The notes beneath the pieces were generated by a model. It searched no databases. It saw nothing but the letters and a program-made list of their open reading frames with translations, and was not told the DNA's origin. Of a stretch of 64,000 nucleotides of DNA, positions 27,901 through 43,606 are shown piece by piece. A program made the position numbers and the translations under genes. Position 1 is the stretch's first letter. Every line of letters starts with the position of its first letter. The DNA lies in assembly GCA_019096065.1 (NCBI GenBank), contig JAGUCH010000001.1:2666001-2730000 (forward strand). The letters are read 5' to 3'. The DNA is from Paracyclopina nana (taxonomy: Eukaryota > Arthropoda > Copepoda > Cyclopoida > Cyclopettidae).

Positions 27901-30900
27901 CCAGATGAGACGACGACCGGTGGAAAAACCAAGTGTGTGTGTGACTGGCACACCATTCTTCCATTTCCGGACGTGGCTTAAATCAACCACTTTATCTGGA
28001 AATGGGGAAACTTTTGATGCTGCTTGTTAGGACATTGTTGTTGTTCAAATATCACTCAAATATCACCGCGCGAAGTGATGTTTCACAATGTCAATTAAAC
28101 GCCAGGAACGAGTGCGTATGAAAGTATAGAGAGCAGGCAAATGTATAACGGATAGAGAACAAAATGCATCCTCTCGAGCTTCTGTCAACATGTCTAAGAG
28201 CCCTCAAATGCATTTTTTGAAACCTTTTTGTCATGTCAAGATGGCAAAAATGTACTACTACCCTAAATGCAGTATCAAATATACTTTCCTTTTATTCGTT
28301 TTCTCTTATGGCATTTGTACGCATCTTCTTTGCAGGAGCCTGCCAACGAGCCTCTGATCAACGCCTGCAAAGATGAGCTGATGGTCCCGCAAGCAGCCTC
28401 CAAGACAGCTGGCGGATTTCAAAAGCTGGCATGCAGTGCTGAGCATTCAAAGGCAGCCCCCACCAATGTATCACCGTCTGGCGGCAAAGCTGACAGCTCT
28501 TCAGTCTCATCGAAGGAGCCCCACGCGGAATCTCCCTGCTCTTCATGCGAGGAATCGTGCAGCAAATGCCCAGAATGCCCAGCCTGTTGTTGCTTCGACA
28601 GCAAGAATCCTGAAGCTATCGTAGCCTCCAATCCAGGTAAATATCAATTATCAACTAATCGCAAATAATTGGAATTCTGGCGCCAGTGCAAGGCTAGTAG
28701 TGCTCAAGACTGCATCGGACAAGAAAATATTGCCGGCCATTAGATTGTAGTGAGATTTATAGGGCTCAAACATGTAGTGTGCCAGTGCGCAATTGCATAC
28801 TTGAAGTCGACGCCATTTTCGCACTGTGTACTAATACTCATGTGTGCTTCAGAAAATGGAAACTTGCTCTGCTCCGAGTCCGAGATAAAAATTGAGAAGG
28901 AGCCTGAAGTGGCTGCTGCTGGGAAGGCCCGATCAGACAGCGCTGTGGCAACCATAGCAGCCTCGGCCGTCCGGATCAGCGTAAAAGCAGTCAGCAACGG
29001 GGCTCAATCAAAGTTAACTCCGGGCCATCCCAAGCCGAGCAAAGAGGAGAAAGAGCGAGGTCGCACTGAAAACAGTCTTGCGGCCATCATGATGGTTTAC
29101 GTCCTAGTTTTCCTCATATGCCACTCGCCCAGACTTCTACTAAACCTTCACGAGCTCACTACTATCAGGTAACCCATAAAGTTCCTCAAAATCCAAATGT
29201 CGAGCTCGAGTTTCACTTGTGGTTGTGATAAAAACTTCTTCATCTTTCATTAGACGACTGGGGATAATCGCGTCGGTGAGCTTAGCAACTTTTTTGCGTT
29301 GTTCGATCTGAATGGAAGAGCTCATCGTAGAAGTTGAGTGGAATTCTTCTTAGCGAGAGTGATTCTCCTTATAATTTCCGAGCAACCATGAAAGTTCACC
29401 AAGCAGTATTTAGTACATGTGATTCTTTTGCGCACAATTTAGCCAACGGGCTTAGAAAAACGAGTGTTTTGCTTCATTTTTCTGCATAAAAGGCCTCGGT
29501 GTTTTAAGCCTCGCCTCCTTCTCTTCCCTGCGTAAAGAGCTCTCATTCCTATTAGAATTCCGTTTCTATCGCCAGAGGCTTTTACCACTCGCAATGTGTA
29601 TTTTTTAGCAACGTTTATGATGACGAAACATGAGACCAAAATTCGCTGTACTTCGGGGAAGAGATATGCTTTAGTGTGCCGTTTAAGCCCAATTTTACGA
29701 GTTTGCCTCTTTCTCTATCTTTAGTTCATGGGGGAGGTTTGCTAAGGACAAACTTTTCCCAAGAAATGAAGCTAAAAGTGGATATGTAATCATCACTGAG
29801 AGTTCAGTTAGGCAAGGTCCCAGTGGAAATCGAGTGCATATAGTAGGACAGATATACTCTTGCTGATTTGAACTGCTGTGTTTGCAAAGCCAGTTAAAAT
29901 AGTGCGAGAAAAAAAGCCTACACCAACCTTTACGAGAATGCATACTTTATTTAAATTGCCCTCTTGGAAGTCTTGAGTCGGGGAGCACTTTCAATTTACC
30001 AATATTGCATTGGAGTTAGAAGTGATTCTGCAAGATTTAGGTTTTCAGCCCAATGCCTTGGGATTCTTGGAGCTCCCGCTGAAAAAGTGTGTATATGCTT
30101 TTTCATCTAATGTTTTGTTCTCTCCAGAGACAGTAACAGTTGTTGTTCGTAGAGCTCTGGTGTCTAGTGGGATCCTTTTTTAGTAACGATATTTGCTTCA
30201 GGGTATATTGTTACTACTTAACTCTCCTAATTTTATTTCGGCAAAAGTTGTCTCTCTCCAAAGCAGCAGTAAATGCTATTCATCTAATTGATGATGCGGC
30301 TAAGTAGCCCCCAAGTTTGTAAGCTACTTTTCATAAAGATTTTCCTCTTTTATTCGAGAGGCTTGATGTCTGCCTTTGATTTTCTTCTCAGCTCAGGAGT
30401 AGCAGTAAGAGAGGATCAGGCTGTATTTTGTAAGCCTTATCCTAAATTGACCAAGAAAGACATCAAAGAGAATCCGTTTCTCGAAAGAAACTGCATCCTT
30501 TTTCGTGTCGGGAATCTTGATTCGAGCATGCTTCCACTACACTTGCTACATGCAAAAATGTATCGAGAAAAGTGCTGCGGACGACCTGCCTAATTGGGCT
30601 GAAGGTCGGACCAGCACCATCCAGCTAACTAAATACATTCTACATGAGTTGGTGGTGGCACATAGTACGTTTTCCCGATTTATAGTGCTGCATTGCTGGG
30701 CAAACAAGCCGAAAAAGTGGTGAAAAGAGACTAGAGCAGTATTCTTCAAGAATGTTCTTCTTGCCTCCGTAGGAATGCAATGGCATGCGATCGCGCGGGC
30801 CACAAAACTTTGCCGTCTGGAGTTGGGTTGTCATGCACATCAGTCACTTGTTGTTGGGTAAGTACTCATATGCTGTGCAAATGGTGCAAGGCTTTTAAGG

Positions 30901-31153
30901 CCGGATATGTAGCGTTGGAGCACTGAGTCTCGCGCACCGACGTTTGGACTGATGATCTCTGTTTCTCTTCTCAGCTATCAACTCGGCCATAAACATCCTG
31001 ATTTATTGTTGCTTGAGCAACAAATTTCGAGAGGAAGGCATACTGGTGTGGCAAAAAATGGTCTTCACGTTGAGTTGCGGCCGTTTGTTTCAGAAGGACG
31101 CACTGAATCCCAATATCAGAGGTCGCAACTTCAGAAGAGCAAACAAGCTTTAG
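24907..31153 (+). CDS. Rhodopsin-family neuropeptide GPCR, FMRFamide-receptor-like
   Basis: Exons: 24907-25377, 26817-27151, 27226-27637, 28335-28635, 28853-29168, a proposed 13-nt microexon 30392-30404, 30773-30857 and 30975-31153 (703 aa). The N-terminus has sequons. TM1 contains FGNALSSY, TM3 ends in ERY after SILMTVAIAL, TM5 is FITIGVIPFLLLVYFN, TM6 is VFLICHSPRLLLNLHEL, and TM7 carries SHLLL and NSAINILIY, followed by KFRE (helix 8). TM3 and TM6 (ICHxPR) match arthropod FMRFamide-type receptors, which sit in the plasma membrane and signal through G proteins on binding neuropeptides. The third intracellular loop is very long (about 245 residues) and holds a cysteine cluster; extracellular loop 2 has five N-glycosylation sequons. 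A 74-bp intron splits loop 2 from TM5. The exact ligand cannot be read from sequence. Confidence 0.85.
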
Positions 31154-33340
31154 AGATAAAAGGCGAAAAAACTAGCGGAGAAATTCATTACGCAATTTAT
31201 ATACGACATAGGCGTTTCGTAAGATGTAAAAAGAGAACTATAATTGTAAATGTAAATGGCTGCTGGTGAGAGCTCCAGTTAGGAGACTGCCATGGTTGTT
31301 AGGTGTGGAAAAATGAAGTTATGCATTCTGCTCATTTCTACTTGGAACAACAGCCAACTTTTTGCGAGGATTTGAACATAGTAAAAACGCTCTTAAATAT
31401 TCCAATTATCAATTACTCTACCGCCCAATGAACGATTATAAAGGGAAAGTAATTTATTTTTGTGATTTGCTTCTTCGTGCAGCTCATCGAGTGAAGCTGC
31501 ATAAGTATTATTGATGTCTTTCTTGCTATGATCCATGTACAGTCTGAATCAGGTATTAGCCGTCAACACTTAAAGTTAAGCGTTCTCTGGATCAGGCTGT
31601 AGGCCATTTTGTCAACTTGCATGTTTAAAAGATGAAATTGGTTGATGTAAAAATAAACATACACTTCAAAAGTTATCTTATGAATTATGAGGACTTTTCT
31701 TTTCCTAGATTAGTGCTAGAAGTGTACTGTATTCCCGCGATAAGCATTAGCGACTCCAGTTTTTATAGCGTTAAACAAATCTAACTGAACTTTGATCCTG
31801 AGGGGCCTGTCTTTGTGTGGTCAAATATGATAATACTTCTAGAACTTTGAAAACTTTTAGCTTGCACCGCATAAAAAAGCAAGGGGTGGTCGTGTGCTCA
31901 GCGGTTTTTCCACTCAAGCCGCCGATCAATATTGGCAAGCCATCAAATAATTCGAAAAGTGCCTCTATGCCACTGCATCCATCAAAAGTCACAATTGGTG
32001 GTGAAAATATTTTGGCACCAGAAGTTTGAAGTGTTATTGAGTCACTTTTCCATGGTTTTTGCATCTATGATGTGAGTGCTCAAAATCAGCCAGAAAGTAG
32101 GGAAGGAGGTGTTGGCTGCTTCGCTGGTGCGGAAAATGTAATATTTATTGAAGCATATCGCATGCGACTGCGCTATATATTAGTTAGCGAGAGTGAGAGA
32201 GAGTTGGGGGAAAGTTTGAAAACGAGTGGAGGAGGCTCCTCTACTTTTTCATGCAAAACCATACGCAAACAAGGGCAAAAAGAGAGCGAGAGAGCAGCTT
32301 GATCAAAAAGTTTTTTATTACTGTGTTTCTCCCTGCTCACTTGACATTTGTACGAATTCGCGGTCTGCTAAAGTGGGTAATTTGGTAAATGAACAGTCGT
32401 TTGGCACATTTGTCAAGGTTTGCAAGAGGAAATCTGCTGCTGCTGCTTTTGCAGTATGTGCTCCCTTTTTCGCAACAAAAGATGCATCTCGGGCCATCTT
32501 TTTGATGCAGAACTCCTCGGCGACTAACTAGACCTGGACTGAGGCTATTAAGAAAATTGCTGCAACATGTTGCTGGAAAGATGCCTTTCAAGCGGTGAGA
32601 TTTGCTGATAGTTGGCCGTTTTGAGTTGAAAAGCGCCGATTTTTTTGGGGGCCACAATTTGATTTGATGAGACAAAGGACCGAAAATGGTGAGTTGTTAT
32701 ACTTCAATTGTGCGAGTTGTGGAAATGAAAGCCTGTTGCAATTTCGCCAGGAGATTGATATCACTTCGTTGATAGTTATGCAGCGAGCGCGCGCTCAACA
32801 GCATTGATTAAATGAAGATATGCAAATACTTCGAGAATAAACTATACCAGCCTTGTTTTGCGCAAAACAACAATAAATGGGCCTTTTGATGTACTACAGC
32901 ATATACTATGTACATATATACCAACTTTTTCAGTTCTGACCTTGTTATATAAGCCCGGTTCCAACAAGGAAAATCAGCATAGTCAGGAGACGTAACTTGA
33001 CTTTTTAGCATAGTCAGGTAACAGCTAGCTCGCGCGCTCAGCTCGACCTGACTTAACTGGTTTACCGTACTATACTATGCTGATATCCCGTGTTGGAACC
33101 GGGCTATAGGGTCGGTATCTCTGAAGGTATATAGCCAAGCAGTGCTGTTGAATGCAAAAATGCGTTGCATTATTTGGCTGCAGTAAAAGGCGATTCTCTG
33201 CTCTTTTCCTATATTCTTGCAGTAGCATGTATGCTGATCAAACTTGCGCCAGGAATTTCTTGATTTATAGCGACGATGCAGCCGCAGCAACAAAGCTCTC
33301 CTTTTATGCTTCTTGAAGCTTATCAGTCTGATAAAATGGT
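31154..33340. other. Intergenic DNA between GPCR and amylase
   Basis: Presumably holds the GPCR 3' UTR. No coding exon is supportable; the open frames near 32.1-32.7 kb overlap on both strands and look random. A MITE-like inverted repeat occupies 32951-33107. Confidence 0.5.
32951..33107. mobile_element. MITE-like inverted-repeat element
   Basis: Ends 'taagcccggttccaacaagg' and 'cgtgttggaaccgggcta' are inverted copies, with 'atcagcatagt' also repeated in inverse orientation further in. The element is about 155 bp, has no coding capacity and is flanked by TA-rich sequence that could be a TA duplication. It lies about 240 bp upstream of the amylase TATA box. Similarity to a named family is not claimed. 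Confidence 0.65.
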
Positions 33341-33345
33341 GGCAG

Positions 33346-33351
33346 TATAAA
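33346..33351 (+). promoter_or_regulatory. TATA box of the alpha-amylase gene
   Basis: TATAAA 67 bp before the amylase start codon, which would place transcription start near 33377 and give a short 5' UTR. This matches the strong TATA promoters usual for digestive enzyme genes. Confidence 0.6.
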
Positions 33352-33412
33352 TTGAGGGCAGAGTCGTGAAAATAGGCATTTTACGGCCAAACTCACAGGG
33401 CGGCTGTACAAA

Positions 33413-37814
<4,402 letters not shown>

Positions 37815-38140
37815 TGAACTGATTTCTCCTTTTTCTCGCCAATATAAATTCCCTAGCCCTCGGTCTTATTGCTTTTTTGCCCTTCTGCATTTGTTGCAGC
37901 AGCAATCACATGTATGCTAAACTTTCTCTTAGTAGCGCGCACATGGTATGTACATGAAGAAGAAGATGCATTCAAAGTTTACTTAAAGCGTCTTCGCAAT
38001 AGAAGAAGCTGCTATTATGGCCGCAAGAAAATCACTTAAGGCCATTATTTGCTGTGGCTAGCCTTTCTTTTGATGTGGTGCAAACAGGTGTGGTCTTTCT
38101 CAGCCACCAGCACCTCCTTTGAAGTGCTATGAGCGCGGTG
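37815..38140 (+). other. Amylase 3' region and promoter of the next gene
   Basis: About 370 bp separate the amylase stop from the next start codon. There is an AATATAAA-like element about 25 bp after the stop. Nothing else coding was seen. Confidence 0.5.
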
Positions 38141-38150
38141 TATATATAAA
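38141..38150 (+). promoter_or_regulatory. TATA box of the amylase-tail-like gene
   Basis: TATATATAAA lies 32-41 bp before the start codon. With transcription starting about 25-30 bp downstream, the 5' UTR would be only about 10-15 nt. Confidence 0.6.
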
Positions 38151-38181
38151 GTCACTCCATTCGTTGTCTGCTAGTATAGCG

Positions 38182-39474
38182 ATGCCATTTATCATGACTG
38201 CTAGGCCCTTCCTACTATTAGCAGCTGCTGGCCTTTTTCTTCATGGCGCTGAGGCTTCGACAGCTCCGTGTAACTGTCCCCCAGAGGCCAATTCTCATGT
38301 TCAATTATGGCTGCAAGCACAAACGGCTTGTCTGCACTATCAACAAATGCAGGGATGGTCTTCGTGCTTGGCCTCCGAGCTAGGCTGGGTAATGAATATT
38401 ATTGTTTATGTGTACTGCGACGAATACATAATAATACGATGTATTTGTAGATGAACACCCCCACGCTCTACCACGTGAATCTAACCAAGATCGCGAATGC
38501 AGTTGCAGACCAGGCGTTGCAAGCGAGCCAATGCTCTGTAGCTACACTGTCCCCTTTCACAGCAGCCATTGCCACTAGCTCTTCTTGGATGTGGCCTGGC
38601 AGATATGATTATCAAAGTCTTGATGAAGCGCTCCAAGAATTAATTCAATGCATCTTCGCAAAGGCCAATAGTGTGAGTATAGGTTCGCTGAAAGCAGCCC
38701 TTTTTAGAGCCTTCCCACATTGCTGTTGCAGTGCCAAGAAAATGCCTACAGAAGAACAATCATTGTGGTGAAGAAGGTAATCGTTGTTGGCGCTCATTAA
38801 CTCGATGAGTGGATGCTGAATAGTTATTTCAGAAAACTGTACCTGGCCAAGATGTCTTCATCAAGGGAGGTCGTCATGACAGAGGACCAATAAATATCCA
38901 GATTAACGCCTTGCCCAATCAGTGGGAAAAATACAATACTTGGGCGCTCGGTGACACCCAGCTAGATTGGAACGGAATGCAAGATGGCCAGGTGATATAA
39001 GCCGACATTTAATATGCAAGGAAAGAAAGGAGCCACTACGTAATAACCCAGCTGAATTTCATTTAGAAGTTGTTCAACAATTGGAAAGCCTTAGGCACTC
39101 CCCTGGGATGGACGAGCAACGACAAGAAGAATCCCTTCTTCTCATCACTTAATTATGACGTTGGAGATAACGGATGGGCTCTTGACATGGACATGGACTG
39201 TTCTCAATCAGATAATGGATGGTTTGAATTCAACACGATCTACAGCTACGGAGGTGAGTGTGTGCTATTAGTCATTTTTCCGCCTTTTTTGCTCGTTATG
39301 TCTCCCGCTTCTGTTGTAGGCGAATCCGGAGAGCCAGATGTTGCCCAGAAATCTTGCACTGGTACTGATTCGTTCACACCTGCAAATTCTACCAATCATA
39401 TTGCGAAATGTGGAGCGATCAACACTTTCACATACGGCAGCGGAAGCTGCAACATTATTCCCATTAGCTGCTGA
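38182..39474 (+). CDS. Secreted protein with a stand-alone amylase C-tail module
   Basis: Six exons: 38182-38388, 38451-38672, 38732-38776, 38833-38991, 39067-39253, 39320-39474 (324 aa). A clear signal peptide (RPFLLLAAAGLFLHGAEA) is followed by a Cys-containing, helix-rich N-terminal region of about 120 residues (CNCPPEANSHVQLW; LQELIQCIFAKANS) that I do not recognise. From about residue 144 it matches the last module of the neighbouring amylase: PGQDVFIKGG, INALPNQWEKYNTW, GDTQLDWNG, DMDMDCSQSDNGWFEFNTIYS, a C-T-G motif, STNHIAKCG and a final GSGSCNI. It has no GH13 catalytic domain. The last intron is at the same place and phase (phase 1, after the YGG/IGG motif) as in the amylase, so the module was duplicated with its exon. 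The role is unknown; binding of polysaccharide is only a guess. Confidence 0.85.
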
Positions 39475-40375
39475 AATGGCTGAAAATAACTACGCTGCTG
39501 ATGTATGGAATATTAATGAAACAGCTTTTATTCATTCTTCGAAGCATGTTCTTTTTGACAAGGAGCGAGTTGTAGTAGTAGAAAAATGTTGTTAAGGTTT
39601 CATAAGGAAATTCAAATTGTGTTATGTACGCTTTCACAACTTCTCACATGCTGAAATAGTAGAGATGTAATACCAGAGTACGTAACCATTATACAAAAAC
39701 AATATTATTTAAATAATAATGCCAGATACAGGTATGGTAATAAGTAAGCTGAATGAATGATATGGAACAATTACTAAAATTGCCTTATTCGACGCGTAGC
39801 ATTGTTGTAGTAGAAGATTTATGAGCTGCTTCGCTAGAGTCTCACAGAAAACTCGTCGAGATTCTCCTTAATATCTATACATTGCGGAACTTTTTGTGGT
39901 AGTTTGGGCTAGAGCGAAATGAAAGTCAAAATTGTGCTGCATCAATCTGATCATCAAAAGCCTTGTAAGGAAGCAAAAAACTTGTCTGGGGGGAGGGGCT
40001 GATGCTGCTGCTGTTACAAAAATATTTCACCAAACGTAGGCAGAAAGACTCAACAGGAAACAAATTTGTAATGCTCCTTCATCCTTCAGGCGGAGAAGAA
40101 GGCTTAAAACAGACTAGTACGATAGATTTAGGTTGGTAATGAATTGTGGCACAACGTTCAAAAAGACTCTAAATAGCAATTTGTGTAGCTCAGCGTGGAC
40201 GCAATTAAGCAGCCTTCTCGTAAAAAAGCACTCTCCTTCGATTCTTGTCAACGTTAAGATGTCGGTCTTAATAGTCCACGCCGAGCTTACAAATATGTTG
40301 AGAATAGCAGACATTGAGAGACTAGTCCTCAATAGATTATAATTTGGTAGAATATAGTATGTTACGTTCATCAGA
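39475..40375. other. 3' regions of convergent genes
   Basis: Holds the 3' UTRs of the amylase-tail-like gene (+) and of the semaphorin gene (-). No AATAAA was found close to either stop. A small palindrome (attatttaaataat) occurs near 39704-39720. No further gene is seen. Confidence 0.5.
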
Positions 40376-43300
40376 TCAAAGGTAGACCTTTTTCGATGAT
40401 CTTGTCGTTCCGTAGGCACTGTCTACCACTTTGGCAGCTTGGGGATGCTTGAGCCCGCTGCCAGACCCAGATCCAGCAGAGCTCGATCCCGAACTGGGTA
40501 GCAGAGGATCACGTGCCCCTCTCACCGAGGAGCTTCGACCGAGGGTTGACAAGTGATATGCTGCGCTTCCGTTGCCCCCACTCTCGACCAGCCTGGAGCC
40601 ACCTAGGCCAGGAGGCCCGGCACTTTCGTAGTGGTTCAGGGCCATAAAAGCGCCGCTTCCAGGCCCACCTACGGCTGCATTGTTTCGCTTGTTGACGCTA
40701 CTGTGGATTGTGTTGAACTTGTTCGCTCCGCCTCCCAAAAGCGACGAGCTGTAATGAGATCCTGTCGAGGGTGGGCCCATCCCCATGTATCGAGAATTGG
40801 GCATCATTGGACCAGACATTCCAATGACGCCAGGCCCAACTGGACCTCCGCCGCCTAACAAAGGTCCGCCACTGTAGCCTTGAAGCCCGGTCACGAGTTC
40901 TGGCTCCGCATACGTGACCTACAATTCATAAAAGGAGTTGATGGAAATGAAGCATTTTTCTTAAATTGGTCCTCACCTCCTCGTGCCGGTTATCAACTTT
41001 GGCAGTCTCTTGAGGTAAAAGAGGGGCACCAGGGCCCAAGGGCGGACCAGTGGGACCATTATGCGAAAGCAACGTTGGCCTGGCAAGGCCACCGCGTTGC
41101 TCAAAGTACTCATATTCGGTGTCAGGGTAACCGAGCTGGCCAACCAAAGTGCTCTCGTCTTTGTTGCACCTTCTTCCGCAACAATAGCCAGTGACAAATC
41201 CGACTACTAAGGCCGCTACGGCTCCTGCGCTGACAGTGATGATCAGCGTCTCCAGGGAGAATATGACTTGCGAAGCCTCAATGACCTGCAGCAATTTAAT
41301 ATTGTACGCATTATAGACGCAGCATTATGTTTTTAAAGGCAATCATAAGTACCTGTACGCCACTATCATCGGTGGCAGAGGGGTTGCCCTGGTTTCCATT
41401 TGTCTCTGCATTTCTCCCCCCATTTTTCGGGTCGATCCCTTCTTGTCCATCGACAATATTGACAATTTGCCCCAGAGGTGCTTGGTAATCCAAGTAATTT
41501 CCATACGAGTACAAAAATGCTCCGTTCGAGCTAAGGTCCGATTCAGGTTTAGAGGGTGGGCTCGAGGAGGCCGCATCCTCTGGACATTGGGGATGCTTTC
41601 CAGAGACGACTGCTTGCAAAAACGAATTTGCCATGTTAGAGGTCCAATCTCCTGAGCTGCATCGCGAAGCTCGCACATCCCATGCACAATATGGATCTTG
41701 TAGGGCAACGCAATCTCTGCAGTTGGAAGCCCGATCACATCTTTGAACAGCTAAGCTTCTGATTTCAGTCTCGGACATGACAGCTAACCTGCCCAAGCTC
41801 TTGCGTCCAGCGAGACCGCCACCCATAACTTTTAAATCGCTAATAACAACATGGGGGTCAAACACCTGTAGCTCTTCGATAACTACAGTGCCCACTGAGT
41901 TGCGAGAGTCGGCAGATTGAGCATTGATTGCCTTGATAACACGGCCTCGCGTCGTTCCCACGAAAATGACGTCAAAGGTTTTGCCCTCGGTGGTGCCAAC
42001 CTGCAATGACAATTATCAAGACGCATTACTTACGTTGGCTTAAAGAAATCAAGCTCACCTGGGGATCGACAGCGATTGTGGTAAACCTAGATATGAGGCC
42101 AGTCCTGATTAACACTGGTGAGCCGAAAAACGGAGCCACCGGCTCGTCCATGAGACTGTGCGTCTTGATGAAATTTAAGAATTGGTCTGGCAAAACTTTA
42201 GTATCATTGTTGCAAGTTCCTGGCCGAGGTGAAGGCACCTTATGGTCTGGAACGGACAACCAATTGGCAGACATATCTCTTTGCTCTTTGAAGGAGCCCA
42301 TAAAGGCATCACTTATGTCCCGCAAACGGAATGCGCACACAGCAGACCCGCCAATTGCATTGGGAGCAGTGCTAAATGTAGCATAGAGAACAGCATCCCC
42401 CTTATTCTCTGAATCATCCACATTATTCTCAATTGGACCATGGCCGTATTGACCTAGGTAAAAAATGATTTTCTTAATTGTTGGTCCTATGCAATGGCGG
42501 TAAATCACAATTTTACCTTGAACTAGCTTTGAAACAGATTGGATTTCGTCAAAGTAGAAAGGGTAATTGCCTGGCACCGAGCAATTGAGTCGAGCTTTCA
42601 GAAATGACGTCCAAGAGAACTTGGACTTGTTCGGTCCACCAGCATCATTCTTACAGACACGGGCCACTCTGGAGAACACTGTTTTGCCACAGTTGGTGTG
42701 CTCAACGGCTCCCTCTCGAAAAAAGAAGTACACGAAGCTCTGATGCTCAAACGATCCAACAAAATCTGGAGAATTGAGTTGCGTGGAGTCGTACTGCTGG
42801 GTTCGCAAAGGTTGCCTGAAAACGAAGTTAAATTGAATGAAACACTTCACATACTACTAGAAAGGCAAACCACAGATTATCCTACCTGAATATGATTGGA
42901 TCCACTCCAGTAAAATCTGCCACTGTTCCAGCATACAGATCCTCGTTGACGAGCACAGCAGTCGAGTTATGCCAAGGACTAAATGGGGCCACTCCAAGGC
43001 CCGTGTTCTCTTCTCTCATTACATAGGAGCCCCTCTCATCTACATACTGCCTACACGACGGCTTGTAGGCATTTGTTCCGCACACAAGGTATCTGTCGGG
43101 CTCATTTCTATACTGCTGCAGGACCTTGATGTAGTTCTGACACTCTTTGGGGTTCTTGCCTTTGACCAGACAAGACTCGCGATCAAGGTCCAAGGAGTGC
43201 CATGTCAAGGTTTGTTTCAGTCTTAGCTCGTCAACGCTGAGCTTGTACATGATGTTTCTTGCCCCAACAACAAGAGCTTCATCTGTCATGTGAGTGTAGA

Positions 43301-43606
43301 GCATGACCGTGAAAAAGTCGGTCGTGTCTGTTGAAATTGAGCCATTGTTCGAGGAGCTGGACTTGCTGTCCTTGCCATGAACCTTAAGGGTACCTGTACC
43401 GAAGAAGAATTGCTTGAATATGTCAAAGTAGAAGCAAACAAGCTGAGCTTACCGGAGAATGACTGGAAGTCTCTAGGAGTTAGCTTGGCAAACAGCTTGG
43501 GTCGGATGTTTTCTTGCCAGTTGGTGGAATGTACAGTGGTCAAGAAAAAGAGCACCGAGGCAAACACATAGAGCCTCCACCACCAGGTCCTAGTCGGAGT
43601 CATCAT
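40376..43606 (-). CDS. Transmembrane semaphorin (class 1, Sema-1a-like)
   Basis: Seven exons, 5' to 3': 43606-43453, 43393-42886, 42815-42517, 42453-42059, 42000-41353, 41285-40977, 40918-40376 (951 aa). A signal peptide follows the first ATG. The sema domain shows DDxVLVGARN-like 'EALVVGARNIMYKLS', CQNYIKVL, CGTNAYKPSC, VYFFFREGAVE, SRVARVCKND, WTSFLKARLNCSVPG, GSAVCAF and DVIFVGTTRGRVIK. A PSI domain lies near residues 539-585 (CDRASNCRDCVALQDPYCAW). One membrane helix lies near 679-703, followed by CCGRRC and a Gly/Ser-rich cytoplasmic tail ending KKVYL. Class 1 semaphorins are axon guidance ligands and reverse-signalling receptors that bind plexins. The first ATG at 43606 is chosen; an in-frame second ATG follows at once. 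One 63-bp intron (42516-42454) has no stop and is a multiple of three. Confidence 0.95.

Noticed and set aside
30288-30723. Overlapping plus-strand open frames inside the GPCR gene
   Set aside because: They do not continue the receptor frame or match any GPCR segment. Only the 13-nt microexon within this stretch is useful to the gene.
32072-32675. Overlapping open frames on both strands upstream of amylase
   Set aside because: No domain, no splice sites that join them, and both strands are equally open, as expected for chance.
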